From the NCBI GenBank assembly GCA_900167925.1, contig FUZM01000003.1:186001-250000 (forward strand): 64,000 bases of DNA, read 5' to 3'. Positions 26,438-34,820 of the stretch are shown here, one piece after another. The notes under the pieces were generated by a model. That model ran no database searches. It saw nothing but the letters and a program-made list of their open reading frames with translations, and had not been told where the DNA came from. Each line of letters opens with the position of its first letter. Positions within the stretch are counted from its first letter, which is position 1. Origin of the DNA: Bacteroidales bacterium WCE2008. GTDB lineage: Bacteria > Bacteroidota > Bacteroidia > Bacteroidales > UBA932. Made by a program: the position numbers and the translations under genes.

Positions 26438-27285
26438 GCTATCACCTTGTCTACGTTCAACACAAGGATACCCTCGGCTCCGATCTTCTTGAGCTGCATT
26501 ATCTTGTCCCACAGGTCCTCGGCCTTGACGACAGAGTGCAGGGAGCACCAGCCTTCGGCGGCAAGAGGCATCACGGTAGGGCTTCTCATGGCCGGGAGTA
26601 TGTTGAGGGCTTCTCCGACCTTGTCAGAAGGAAGGTTCATAAGGATATATTTCATGTCCCTGCTCTCGCTCACGGAGTCGAACCTGAAGAGAATGTTGTC
26701 GAGAAGTTCCTGCTTCTCCGGAGTGATGTTCTTGTTGGCGATAAGCACTGCCTCCGACTCGAATACCCGCTCGACTTCCTTGAGGCCGTTGGATACCAGG
26801 GTGCCGCCGGACGAGACAATGTCGAAGATGGCATCGGCGATTCCTGCTGCCGGAGCTATCTCTACAGAACCTTTGATCACCCGCACAGTGGCGTTGACCT
26901 TGTTCTTTGCGAGGTAGTCGCCGAGGATTTTCGGATAGGACGTCGCGATGGACTTTCCTTCGAACCACTGAGGTCCGGTGTATTCCTCATTCTTAGGAAT
27001 GGCAAGGGAAATGCGGCAGCGGCCGAAACCGAGCTTGCGCACTATGGTCACGTCAGCCCCTGTCTCTCCGACTTCGTTCAGGCCGACGATGCCGATGTCG
27101 GACGAGCCGTCGGCCACGACCTCAGGGATATCGTCATCTCGGAGATAGAGGGTCTCCAGAGGAAAATCTGCGGCCTTGCCCAGGAATTTGCGTTTTACTT
27201 CGTCCACCGTGATTCCGGCGTCTTTGAGAAGGGCACAGCTGTCTTCGTTGAGCCTTCCCTTGGATTGGATTGCTATTCGTATCAT
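26434..27285 (-). CDS. hisG: ATP phosphoribosyltransferase, long form
   Basis: HisG (283 aa) condenses ATP and PRPP, the committed step. Starts IRIAIQSKGRL, has the PRPP-binding region (IADAIFDIVSSGGTLVSNGL in part), and carries the C-terminal ACT-like regulatory domain of long-form HisG, so it does not need HisZ and should be feedback-inhibited by histidine. It is the first gene of the operon, 19 nt after the attenuator stem. Confidence 0.97.
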   Translation of the reverse strand: MIRIAIQSKGRLNEDSCALLKDAGITVDEVKRKFLGKAADFPLETLYLRDDDIPEVVADGSSDIGIVGLNEVGETGADVTIVRKLGFGRCRISLAIPKNEEYTGPQWFEGKSIATSYPKILGDYLAKNKVNATVRVIKGSVEIAPAAGIADAIFDIVSSGGTLVSNGLKEVERVFESEAVLIANKNITPEKQELLDNILFRFDSVSESRDMKYILMNLPSDKVGEALNILPAMRSPTVMPLAAEGWCSLHSVVKAEDLWDKIMQLKKIGAEGILVLNVDKVIA

Positions 27286-27307
27286 ATCTATTCGTTAAGT
27301 ACCTTAT

Positions 27308-27343
27308 AAAAAAGAGGCCCGCCTCCGATAAGGCGAGCCTCTT
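27308..27343 (-). terminator. Attenuator terminator of the his operon
   Basis: On the minus strand, AAGAGGCTCGCC (27343-27332) pairs with GGCGGGCCTCTT (27323-27312, one G-U), loop of 8 nt, then TTTTTT. It stands between the leader peptide and hisG, where an attenuator should be. Its left arm and loop also hold GCCTTATC (27334-27327), the partner of an upstream antiterminator segment. Confidence 0.9.
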
Positions 27344-27375
27344 GTATCAAATTCTCATCTGCATACGCGGCATCA

Positions 27376-27383
27376 GCCTTATC
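27376..27383 (-). promoter_or_regulatory. Antiterminator segment of the his leader
   Basis: GATAAGGC, overlapping the stop codon of the leader peptide, is the exact complement of GCCTTATC in the terminator's left arm and loop (27334-27327). If a ribosome stalls at the His codons this pairing can form and block the terminator. If it reaches the stop, it covers the segment. A competing early stem GCATCA/TGATGC joins the His codons to the bases just after the stop. Confidence 0.75.
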
Positions 27384-27429
27384 CTAAGATAAAGTAATGA
27401 TGATGCTCGTGATGACGGATTACAATCAT
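27379..27429 (-). CDS. hisL: Histidine operon leader peptide
   Basis: A 16-codon ORF (MIVIRHHEHHHYFILG) read on the minus strand upstream of hisG. Five of seven successive codons are His (CAT CAC GAG CAT CAT CAT), far above chance for a 16-residue ORF. The promoter lies about 20 nt upstream, and the stop is 36 nt before the attenuator stem. The peptide has no expected function beyond sensing charged tRNA-His by ribosome stalling, as in the enterobacterial his leader, from which it differs in sequence. The symbol hisL is used by analogy. Confidence 0.9.
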   Translation of the reverse strand: MIVIRHHEHHHYFILG

Positions 27430-27449
27430 TTTCTTTTTTATAACTGCGA

Positions 27450-27480
27450 TAAAGGTAGAAAGATTTTTTTAATAATCAAA
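27450..27480 (-). promoter_or_regulatory. Bacteroides-type promoter of the his operon
   Basis: On the minus strand TTTG (27480-27477), 19 nt, then TACCTTTA (27457-27450), one mismatch to TAnnTTTG. The start would be near 27443, about 14 nt before the leader-peptide ATG. The site sits 25 nt past the glyA stop. Confidence 0.7.
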
Positions 27481-27504
27481 CTATTCTCCTTAAAAATAAT
27501 CGGA

Positions 27505-28848
27505 CTAGTAGCGGTTCAGAGGACGGCCGGAGGTCATCATGTGAACCTGCTTGCGCACATTTGCAAGCACTTCCTTGTGGGCTTCGATCTCTGCGAGCTG
27601 GGCTGCGTCAGGCTCCTTGGCAGTAAGGGCTGCGAAGTGCTCTGAAGCAGATGCCAGTACAGTGTCGATGAGAGAGACGATCTCCACCATGTCCTTCTCC
27701 ACGAAACCGCGGGAGGTGATTGCAGGGGTACCCACGCGAAGACCTGAGGTCAGGAACGGGCTGCGGCTGTCGAAAGGAACCATGTTCTTGTTGACGGTGA
27801 TGTCAGCCTTTACGAGCTCTTTCTCGGCGAGCTTTCCGTGAAGCTCAGGGAAGCGTGTGCGGAGGTCAATGAGCATGAGGTGGTTGTCAGTGCCGCCAGA
27901 GATGATCTTGTAGCCCTTAGCGATGAAGCCTTCGCACATTGCCTTGGCGTTGGCGATGACCTGAGACTGATACTCCTTGTATTCAGGCTGCATGGCCTCG
28001 TAGAAAGCGACAGCCTTGGCTGCGATCACATGCTCGAGCGGGCCGCCCTGGATGCCAGGGAATACGCTTGAGTTGAGGATGGCGCTCATCTTCTTGATCT
28101 CGCCCTTAGGTGTCGTAAGTCCCCAAGGATTGTCGAAATCCTTGCCCATGAGGATGATACCGCCGCGAGGTCCGCGGAGTGTCTTGTGGGTGGTGGAAGT
28201 TACGATATGGGCATATTTTACAGGATTCTTGAGAAGGCCTGCGGCGATGAGGCCGGCAGTGTGGGCCATGTCAATCCAGAGAATTGCGCCGACTTTGTCA
28301 GCGATAGCTCTCATCCTTTCGTAATCCCATTCGCGAGAATATGCCGAAGCTCCGCCGATGATAAGTTTCGGCTTGCACTCGAGAGCCTTCTTCTCCATTT
28401 CATCGTAATTGACGCGGCCGGTCTCAGGATCGAGACCATAAGCGACTGCATGGTAAAGGATTCCGGAAGCGTTCACTGGGGAACCGTGGGTAAGGTGACC
28501 GCCCATGCTCAGGTCGAGGCCCATGAAGGTATCGCCCGGCTTGAGGCATGCCATTGTCACGGCCATGTTGGCCTGCGCTCCGGAATGAGGCTGAACATTC
28601 GCATATTCGGCGTCGTAGATGCTGCAGAGACGGTCGATAGCAAGCTGCTCTATCTGGTCAACGACCTCACAGCCGCCATAGTATCTCTTGCCCGGGTAAC
28701 CCTCGGCATACTTGTTAGTACAAATCGAGCCCATTGCACTAAGCACCTGCTCGCTGACATAGTTTTCAGAGGCGATAAGTTCCAGTCCTGAAGACTGTCT
28801 TTCATTCTCTTTCTTTATCAGGTCGAATACCTGAAGATCCTGTTTCAT
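27505..28848 (-). CDS. glyA: Serine hydroxymethyltransferase
   Basis: GlyA (447 aa), a PLP enzyme converting serine and tetrahydrofolate to glycine and methylene-THF. The PLP lysine is K222 in [15 protein letters not shown]. The substrate-binding ASENYVS is near residue 27 and PHSGAQAN near 88. It is monocistronic, with its own -7 element on the minus strand, and lies just upstream of the his promoter. Confidence 0.98.
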   Translation of the reverse strand: MKQDLQVFDLIKKENERQSSGLELIASENYVSEQVLSAMGSICTNKYAEGYPGKRYYGGCEVVDQIEQLAIDRLCSIYDAEYANVQPHSGAQANMAVTMACLKPGDTFMGLDLSMGGHLTHGSPVNASGILYHAVAYGLDPETGRVNYDEMEKKALECKPKLIIGGASAYSREWDYERMRAIADKVGAILWIDMAHTAGLIAAGLLKNPVKYAHIVTSTTHKTLRGPRGGIILMGKDFDNPWGLTTPKGEIKKMSAILNSSVFPGIQGGPLEHVIAAKAVAFYEAMQPEYKEYQSQVIANAKAMCEGFIAKGYKIISGGTDNHLMLIDLRTRFPELHGKLAEKELVKADITVNKNMVPFDSRSPFLTSGLRVGTPAITSRGFVEKDMVEIVSLIDTVLASASEHFAALTAKEPDAAQLAEIEAHKEVLANVRKQVHMMTSGRPLNRY

Positions 28849-28892
28849 ATATCTATTTTGTTAAAGTTTTCCCTCATTCCGGAAATATTCGG

Positions 28893-28900
28893 CAAAGATA
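28893..28900 (-). promoter_or_regulatory. -7 element of glyA
   Basis: TATCTTTG on the minus strand, about 45 nt before the glyA ATG, is an exact match to TAnnTTTG. No good TTTG is seen at the -33 position. Confidence 0.55.
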
Positions 28901-28912
28901 AGAAAAAAAACC

Positions 28913-28920
28913 TACCTTTG
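28913..28920 (+). promoter_or_regulatory. -7 element of the SpoU-type methyltransferase
   Basis: TACCTTTG on the plus strand is an exact TAnnTTTG match. Initiation near 28927 makes the in-frame codon at 28929 nearly leaderless and favours the ATG at 28953. Confidence 0.55.
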
Positions 28921-28952
28921 CGTATTATTTGGAATCAGAATTTCATACAGAC

Positions 28953-29510
28953 ATGAAAGACAGGAAACTGCTGAACATAGAACTCGGAAGAGTATCTGCC
29001 GAGGAGTACAAAGGACTGCCTCCTTCAGGCATAGCCGTAGTCCTCGACAACATCCGCAGCGCCCACAACGTAGGCTCCGCATTCAGAAGCTGCGACGCCT
29101 TCAAAGTGGACAAGATCTGGCTCTGCGGCATCTGCGCAGTACCCCCGTCTGCAGAAATCCACAAATCCGCCCTCGGAGCCGAAGACAGCGTCGCCTGGGA
29201 ACATGCCGACAGCACCCTCGACGCCATCGCCAGCCTCAAGGCCGAAGGCTATACCATCGTCAGCGTCGAACAGACAGTGCACTCCGTCAAGCTCGACAGT
29301 TTCATTCCTGAGCAGGGAAAGAAATACGCCCTCGTCTTCGGAAATGAAGTCGCGGGCGTAGAACAGTCTGTAGTCGACGAATCGGATTTCTCGCTGGAGA
29401 TTCCCCAGTACGGGACGAAGCACTCCCTCAACGTATCCGTATCGATAGGCGTGATACTATGGCATCTCCACTTCGGACTTGCGCATCCATCCCTGCCTTC
29501 CATCGGCTAG
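28953..29510 (+). CDS. SpoU/TrmH-family RNA 2'-O-methyltransferase
   Basis: About 185 residues, a knot-fold SPOUT methyltransferase acting on tRNA or rRNA ribose. Motif 1 is VVLDNIRSAHNVGSAFRSCDA, motif 2 is in ALVFGNEVAGV, and motif 3 (binding S-adenosylmethionine) is IPQYGTKHSLNVSVSIGV. I start at ATG 28953 because the promoter -7 box is only 33 nt upstream; the frame is open to 28929. The last 54 nt overlap, tail to tail, the end of the batD-batE gene. The exact RNA target cannot be told. Confidence 0.9.
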   Translation: MKDRKLLNIELGRVSAEEYKGLPPSGIAVVLDNIRSAHNVGSAFRSCDAFKVDKIWLCGICAVPPSAEIHKSALGAEDSVAWEHADSTLDAIASLKAEGYTIVSVEQTVHSVKLDSFIPEQGKKYALVFGNEVAGVEQSVVDESDFSLEIPQYGTKHSLNVSVSIGVILWHLHFGLAHPSLPSIG

Positions 29511-32051
29511 CTCGATATTCATCCAGTCGCCGGCCTCGTCCAGGATCCGGACTTTGGTACCTTCATGAAGCACGAACAGATCCTTCGCATCGACTCCCGA
29601 TGACGGAGAGCTCTTTACTGACGATACCGGGACCATGACAATCGCAGAATCGGTCTTCCGGTAATCGGAATACTGCCAATACGCGAAATCCAGACAGAGC
29701 AGGGCGACCAGGAACAGCCCTATTGCAGAGAAGAATCCCGCCCTGCGCGCTCCCCTTCCGGATGAGAGCAGGAACATCAGCAGCATAGCCAGCGCACCGG
29801 TCAGAAAGACAATGAAGAGCACTGCCCATACATTCGAGCTGAGCTTATAGCACATCTTGCGGCCCCATGCCGCCAGCACGAACTCCGGGACCTCTTCGAT
29901 ACGGTCCTGGATCTGCGTCCGGGCAAACTCCAGGTTGAAGCGGGCGTCATCATAAGAAGGATTCAGCTTCAGAGCCCTCTCATAATTCAGAATCGCCTTA
30001 GGGACATTCCCGTCCTTGAACCATGCATTTCCGATATTGTAATAGAGGACAGCGGACTCGCCCCCGTCGGCGACGGCATTCTCCCACGCCCCTGCAGCAT
30101 CTTTCCAGCGTCCTTCCTGATATGCCGATACGCCTTCCTCCCAATAGCCGGCATCAGCTTCCGAAGCATAAGTCGCCGCGCCAGGAAGAAGGAGCATGAC
30201 AACGGCGAGAACAGCGGCACCGGCCGCCTTTTTTGCTTTCATACCCGAATCAATTGAAGAAATAACCTTTACTGCGGTATCATAATGGGCTCTCATGGCC
30301 TCATTTCCGGAACCCGGAGCATATCTCGCATACTCGCAGGCATCCAGAAGACCGGTGAATTCGGCAGTCACGGACTCCGGAACCTTGTTCTCCAGAAGCC
30401 TGGCAGTGATAGTCTCCTTGTTGAGATCCTCCACCTTCATATTCATCTTGTCGGAGATGAATCCCAGCAGAGCCTTGTGCAGTTCCTCATAGAAAGCTGT
30501 ATAAAGATCCTTCTTGAGGTACTCGTCAGCCTGTGCCAGTCTCTTGCGGGCCTTTCTGGTCGCGCCTCTCGTCCTGGTGCCGACGACGTCGGCCCTGCGG
30601 GCAGCCGCACGCCTCATGACGAACCACACGGCAGCTGCGGCAAGAATAATCAGAATCACTACAATCCAGTAACCGGCGGATCCGAGAAGGAAGCCGCCTC
30701 CCCTGGACAATGAAGGCTTGCGCGTATTTATGAACCTTATATCCTCGCCGAGACTGCGGACATCGCGTCTCTCGACAGACGGCAGAGTCGATACGACACC
30801 GGAAGACTCTCCTCCCTTGCCCTTGCCGACCTTTATACGTACGGGGCCGGCATTCAGGACGACATACTTTCCGGCATTGACGTCATAATATGAATACTGT
30901 ATATCCGGAATCTCGAAGTCGCCGTGGCTTCTCGGGATGAACGGATATTCGAATGTCTTGGAACCGGATGTCCCGCCTTCTGTAGTCTTGACGTCAGACT
31001 TCACGTCATATACCTCGAAATCTGCCGGGAACTGTATGGAAGGCGCAGTGAGAAGAGACACATTGCCCTTTCCGGAGACAGTCACCAGAAGAGAAGACGC
31101 GTCATGGGTCTTGAGCGAATCCTTACTGAACTTCGCCGAAAGCGTAAAGGAACCGACTCCGCCTCCGAACGAAGCAGGGGCCCCGGCCGGGAGCGCGCGG
31201 ACATGGACATTGACAGCAGGTGTCGACAGTCTCTTCCTGAGGCTGCGGACGCTGTCTCCGAAGAAATCGTCGAATATGCTGTTGGAGCGGCTCTGCACCC
31301 TTACATTTACAAGGCATACAAGCTCTGCAGGATCTATCTTCAAGGTGCCGGACTTCTGCGGGATAAGCACATAGCGACGGATTACGGCGCTGTTGTATAT
31401 CTGGTCCCCGACGACTTCGCGGGAGAAGCTGATATTGTTAGGGGCCTCGGTCTCCTGGCTCCAGAAGCCTTCAAAAGAAGGGAATTTCGCATCCTCGAAA
31501 CCGGCCACGTCAACTCTCTGGTAGAGTTTGAGGGTAGCCGTGATAGGCTCGCCGACGACAGCATTCGTCTTGCTGAGCGTCAGCTTCATGAAAATATCAT
31601 CCCCTGAGATCTCGGTGGTCTGGCGCTGCTGTCCGGACTGGCTTCCACCGCGGGACTGCGTCCCGGAACCTCCGGCGACGACCTCGACCTGGACCTGACG
31701 GGAACTGATAGTCTTTCCTCCGACAGTAGCCGATGCAGGCTGTATATGGAACTTGCCGGCAGACTTAGGAGAGAGGATATAGGTGTATGTGAACTGGGAG
31801 GACTTTGTCCTCTTTCCGTTGACGATGTTGATGCTGGTGGAAGAACCTGTCTGCGGTCCCCAGACAAGGTTGAAATCCTGGCCTGGAGTCCAGTCGAACG
31901 ACGACGGACGGTCTTCGCCTTCGATTATGAAGGTGACATTGAACTGTTCGTCGGTGCTGACAATGTTCTGCACCTCGACTCTGATGGAGTTCTGCGCGTT
32001 CATCAGCGCGGCAGACAGCATCACGATCATGAATGTCAAAAATCTCTTCAT
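29457..32051 (-). CDS. batD-batE: BatD-BatE fusion protein
   Basis: An 864-residue protein that joins what are usually two Bat (Bacteroides aerotolerance) proteins. Residues 1-600 are BatD-like: signal peptide (MKRFLTFMIVMLSAALMNAQ), beta-sandwich domains (SSFDWTPGQDFNLVWGP in part), and a membrane span near residue 470. From residue about 604 (MKAKKAAGAAV, codon at 30242) comes a second signal-peptide-like segment ending AATYASEADAG, then a TPR domain (AVLYYNIGNAWFKDGNVPKA), two membrane spans and a C-terminal SH3 domain (KVRILDEAGDWMNIEL). The second half equals BatE. It may be a true fusion, or batE may also start internally. Confidence 0.85.
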   Translation of the reverse strand: MKRFLTFMIVMLSAALMNAQNSIRVEVQNIVSTDEQFNVTFIIEGEDRPSSFDWTPGQDFNLVWGPQTGSSTSINIVNGKRTKSSQFTYTYILSPKSAGKFHIQPASATVGGKTISSRQVQVEVVAGGSGTQSRGGSQSGQQRQTTEISGDDIFMKLTLSKTNAVVGEPITATLKLYQRVDVAGFEDAKFPSFEGFWSQETEAPNNISFSREVVGDQIYNSAVIRRYVLIPQKSGTLKIDPAELVCLVNVRVQSRSNSIFDDFFGDSVRSLRKRLSTPAVNVHVRALPAGAPASFGGGVGSFTLSAKFSKDSLKTHDASSLLVTVSGKGNVSLLTAPSIQFPADFEVYDVKSDVKTTEGGTSGSKTFEYPFIPRSHGDFEIPDIQYSYYDVNAGKYVVLNAGPVRIKVGKGKGGESSGVVSTLPSVERRDVRSLGEDIRFINTRKPSLSRGGGFLLGSAGYWIVVILIILAAAAVWFVMRRAAARRADVVGTRTRGATRKARKRLAQADEYLKKDLYTAFYEELHKALLGFISDKMNMKVEDLNKETITARLLENKVPESVTAEFTGLLDACEYARYAPGSGNEAMRAHYDTAVKVISSIDSGMKAKKAAGAAVLAVVMLLLPGAATYASEADAGYWEEGVSAYQEGRWKDAAGAWENAVADGGESAVLYYNIGNAWFKDGNVPKAILNYERALKLNPSYDDARFNLEFARTQIQDRIEEVPEFVLAAWGRKMCYKLSSNVWAVLFIVFLTGALAMLLMFLLSSGRGARRAGFFSAIGLFLVALLCLDFAYWQYSDYRKTDSAIVMVPVSSVKSSPSSGVDAKDLFVLHEGTKVRILDEAGDWMNIELADGRQGWMRKSEVEMP

Positions 32052-32052
32052 A

Positions 32053-32835
32053 TTACCAATTCTTTTCTTTCTGGCGGGACTTCTGGTTGAGAGCCTTCTT
32101 GCTCTTCACCTTATCCTGGGTCTGGTCTTCTTTAGCCTGCATTGCCTGAAGAATCTGCTGAGCCTGCTGCCCGGAGATGCCGCCGGAACCCTGCTGAGGC
32201 TTCGGCTGCTGATTCTTTTTTTCGGACTTGTCGTCCTGGTTCTTTTCCTTGGAATCCGGATCATTCTGGGCCTTGTCAGCGTCCTTGTCGTCGATGTACT
32301 TGTCGTCGTCCACCTGGTCCCCGCCCTGATCGTTATTCTCGCTCTTCTCCCTCTGCTTGTCGTCCATCTCCTTGTTGCTCATCTGGTCGTTGGACATCTG
32401 ATTCTGGAGCTTGCTCTTGGCGTAGAGATAATTCTCCTTCGCCTCGATGCTCTCCGGATTCAGGATCATCGCCTGACGGAAAGCTGAGACAGCGGTCTGC
32501 CAGTCTTCCATTGCCACGGCATTGTCGCCCTTATTGAAATACAGGTCGAAGCCATGGCCTGCGACAATAGACACGCCTTCGACCTTCGAATACATCTTCG
32601 CGGCCTCCTCGTGGTTCTGCTGCCGGTAGAGATTGTTGGCGAGATCATACGCCGCGACGAAAGACGTAGAGTCCTTGGCGAGCGCTTTCCTATAGCTCAA
32701 GTCAGCCTGGGTCCAGTCCCCTTTGCGGAACTGCCGGTTGCCGGCGCGCACGTCATTCCTGTCGGCCTGCGCGTACATCGACACGCAACCCAGCAGGGCT
32801 ATTGCCAAAACAACGATATTTCTTGAAAATCCCAT
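32053..32835 (-). CDS. batC: BatC, TPR-repeat protein of the bat operon
   Basis: A 260-residue exported TPR protein: signal peptide (about 1-22, ending VSMYAQ), TPR units at about 30-120 (WTQADLSYRKALAKDS, WQTAVSAFRQAMILNP), then a long polar region rich in Asp, Lys, Gln and Asn (about 145-260), probably disordered. It lies 1 nt before batD-batE and 3 nt after batB. In B. fragilis the Bat proteins form a membrane complex linked to aerotolerance; the exact role is not known. Confidence 0.85.
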   Translation of the reverse strand: MGFSRNIVVLAIALLGCVSMYAQADRNDVRAGNRQFRKGDWTQADLSYRKALAKDSTSFVAAYDLANNLYRQQNHEEAAKMYSKVEGVSIVAGHGFDLYFNKGDNAVAMEDWQTAVSAFRQAMILNPESIEAKENYLYAKSKLQNQMSNDQMSNKEMDDKQREKSENNDQGGDQVDDDKYIDDKDADKAQNDPDSKEKNQDDKSEKKNQQPKPQQGSGGISGQQAQQILQAMQAKEDQTQDKVKSKKALNQKSRQKEKNW

Positions 32836-32838
32836 AGT

Positions 32839-33840
32839 CTAAAAAAGCTTTATCTTCGGTTTCCTTCGGCCGATAAGCATTTCAATCACAAGCAGGACGA
32901 AGGCTATCCAGAGGAAGTACATGTACTGCTCGTCATATTCTTCGAATACGATAGACGAGAAATCCTCCTTCTCCATCTTCCTGATATCATCTATCACCGG
33001 ATTGAGTCCGAACTCTTCGTTCCCGGCATGGACATAGGCGCCCTTGCCTGCGGCAGCGACATCGCGGAGGATCTGCTCATCCAGTTTAGTGACGACAATC
33101 TCTCCGTTCATGTCCTTGAGCAGCTCCCCTCCGATCGGGATCGGCTGTCCTTCCGATGATCCGACTCCGATAGTATATACTTTTATGCCCATGTCGGCGG
33201 CCTGTTTCGCCGCCTCGACAGGGTCATCTTCATGGTTCTCGCCGTCGGTTATCACGACAATCGCGCGGCTTTTCTCGCTCTCGGCGCTGAAAGCCTTGAC
33301 TGCCAGATTGATAGCTTCTCCGATCGCGGTTCCCTGGACAGGCACCGACTCCGTCGATATGTTCCCGAGAAACATCTTCGCGGAGACATAATCGGTCGTG
33401 ATCGGGAGCTGGACAAACGGAGTTCCGGCGAAGAGCACAAGTCCGATGCGGTCCTCCTGGAGTTTGTCCACGATCCTGGAAATCGCCAGCTTGGCCCGTT
33501 CAAGACGGTTCGGGGAATAATCCTCCGCGAGCATCGAATTCGAGACATCGAGAAGGATCATGACTTCGGCGCCCCTTGACTCATGCTGGCTGAGTTTCGC
33601 TCCGATCAGCGGTCTGGCGATGCCGATTGCGAAAAAGAACAGGGCCAGACAGAACAGGACCGCCTTGACCCAGCCCTTGGAACGGGACCATGACGGCATC
33701 AGTTCATCGACCAGTCCCTCGTCGCCCAGACGGGCGATTTTCCTGCGTCTGAGATATCTGGACAGGCCGTATCCCAGCAGTATCACCGGGATCAGCAGAA
33801 TCAGAAGAAGGTATTGAGGTTGTGCAAAATAGTAACTCAT
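32839..33840 (-). CDS. batB: BatB, von Willebrand A-domain membrane protein
   Basis: A 333-residue protein with two N-terminal membrane helices (about 8-30 and 58-78), a vWA domain with the MIDAS motif D98-V-S-N-S102, and a C-terminal helix (about 308-325). Further MIDAS-related residues are in VVITDGENHED. It overlaps batA by 4 nt. BatA and BatB are paralogues found together in Bacteroidota aerotolerance operons. Confidence 0.93.
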   Translation of the reverse strand: MSYYFAQPQYLLLILLIPVILLGYGLSRYLRRRKIARLGDEGLVDELMPSWSRSKGWVKAVLFCLALFFFAIGIARPLIGAKLSQHESRGAEVMILLDVSNSMLAEDYSPNRLERAKLAISRIVDKLQEDRIGLVLFAGTPFVQLPITTDYVSAKMFLGNISTESVPVQGTAIGEAINLAVKAFSAESEKSRAIVVITDGENHEDDPVEAAKQAADMGIKVYTIGVGSSEGQPIPIGGELLKDMNGEIVVTKLDEQILRDVAAAGKGAYVHAGNEEFGLNPVIDDIRKMEKEDFSSIVFEEYDEQYMYFLWIAFVLLVIEMLIGRRKPKIKLF

Positions 33841-34820
33841 GGCAGTCTCCTGATTAAAAGTCTTGTTACAAGTTCGAGCAGAAGCAGGACAAGCGCCGCG
33901 AAAGCATATTTAGGGAAGAGTTCCTTATATACCGGGAAACTGTCCACAGTGGTACGGGCCTTCTCCATCTTGTTGATTTCGGAATAGATCTCTGCAAGTT
34001 TGGTATTGTCCGTAGCCCTGTAATAACGGCCTCCAGTCATGTCTGCGACCTGCTTCAGCAGGTCTTCGTCAATCTCGACCTGGACATTCTGCATCTGGAC
34101 TCCGAACGGGGTCATCATCGGGTACGGGGCGGTGCCATTGGCTCCGACGCCGATCGTATAAACCCTGACTCCGTAGGTCTTGGCGACCTCGGCGGCGGTC
34201 AGAGGGGCTACTTCGCCCATGTTGTTGACGCCATCGGTAATCAATATGATCACCCTGCTCTTGGCGTCAGAATCTTTCATTCTGGCGACAGCGGTCGCGA
34301 GGCCGTTGCCGATTGCGGTTCCGTCGTCGATCAGTCCGGTCTGGACTTCCTTCATGAGGTTGATAAGTGTCGCCCTGTCGGTGGTCAGCGGGCACTGGGT
34401 GTAGCTCTCGCCGGCGAAGACGACTATTCCCATACGGTCGCTCGGGCGCTGGCTTATGAACTCTATCGCAATGTCCTTGGCGGCACTGATACGGTCCGGG
34501 GTGAAGTCCCTTGCCAGCATACTGGTAGATACGTCAATCGCAAAGACGATATCGATACCCTCGGTATCGACCTTTTCGGTCTCGGTAGAGGATCTCGGAC
34601 GGGCCAGGGCCACGATAATGAAGCAGAGAGCGCCGATACGGAAGATGAAGGGCAGATGCCTGAGCACTGCAAGCACCGACATTCCGCCGGACTTCCACGG
34701 GGCTATGGTGGAAACACGCATATGCGGATTCCGGCTCTTCAGCTCCTTATAAAGGTAGAGCAGCACCAGCAGGACCGGCACTGCAAAGAACCACATTACT
34801 TCAGGATACTCAAAGAACAT
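33837..34820 (-). CDS. batA: BatA, von Willebrand A-domain membrane protein
   Basis: A 327-residue paralogue of BatB: N-terminal helices (about 7-24 and 55-75), vWA domain with MIDAS D96-V-S-T-S100 and VIILITDGVNNMGE, and a C-terminal helix. It overlaps the upstream membrane protein gene by 11 nt and batB by 4 nt. In this family the MIDAS site binds a divalent metal; its partner here is unknown. Confidence 0.93.
   Translation of the reverse strand: MFFEYPEVMWFFAVPVLLVLLYLYKELKSRNPHMRVSTIAPWKSGGMSVLAVLRHLPFIFRIGALCFIIVALARPRSSTETEKVDTEGIDIVFAIDVSTSMLARDFTPDRISAAKDIAIEFISQRPSDRMGIVVFAGESYTQCPLTTDRATLINLMKEVQTGLIDDGTAIGNGLATAVARMKDSDAKSRVIILITDGVNNMGEVAPLTAAEVAKTYGVRVYTIGVGANGTAPYPMMTPFGVQMQNVQVEIDEDLLKQVADMTGGRYYRATDNTKLAEIYSEINKMEKARTTVDSFPVYKELFPKYAFAALVLLLLELVTRLLIRRLP

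Noticed and set aside
26438..26548. N-terminal extension of hisD
   Set aside because: The extension overlaps hisG out of frame and is not HisD-like. The ATG at 26437 fits the 4-nt overlaps of the operon.
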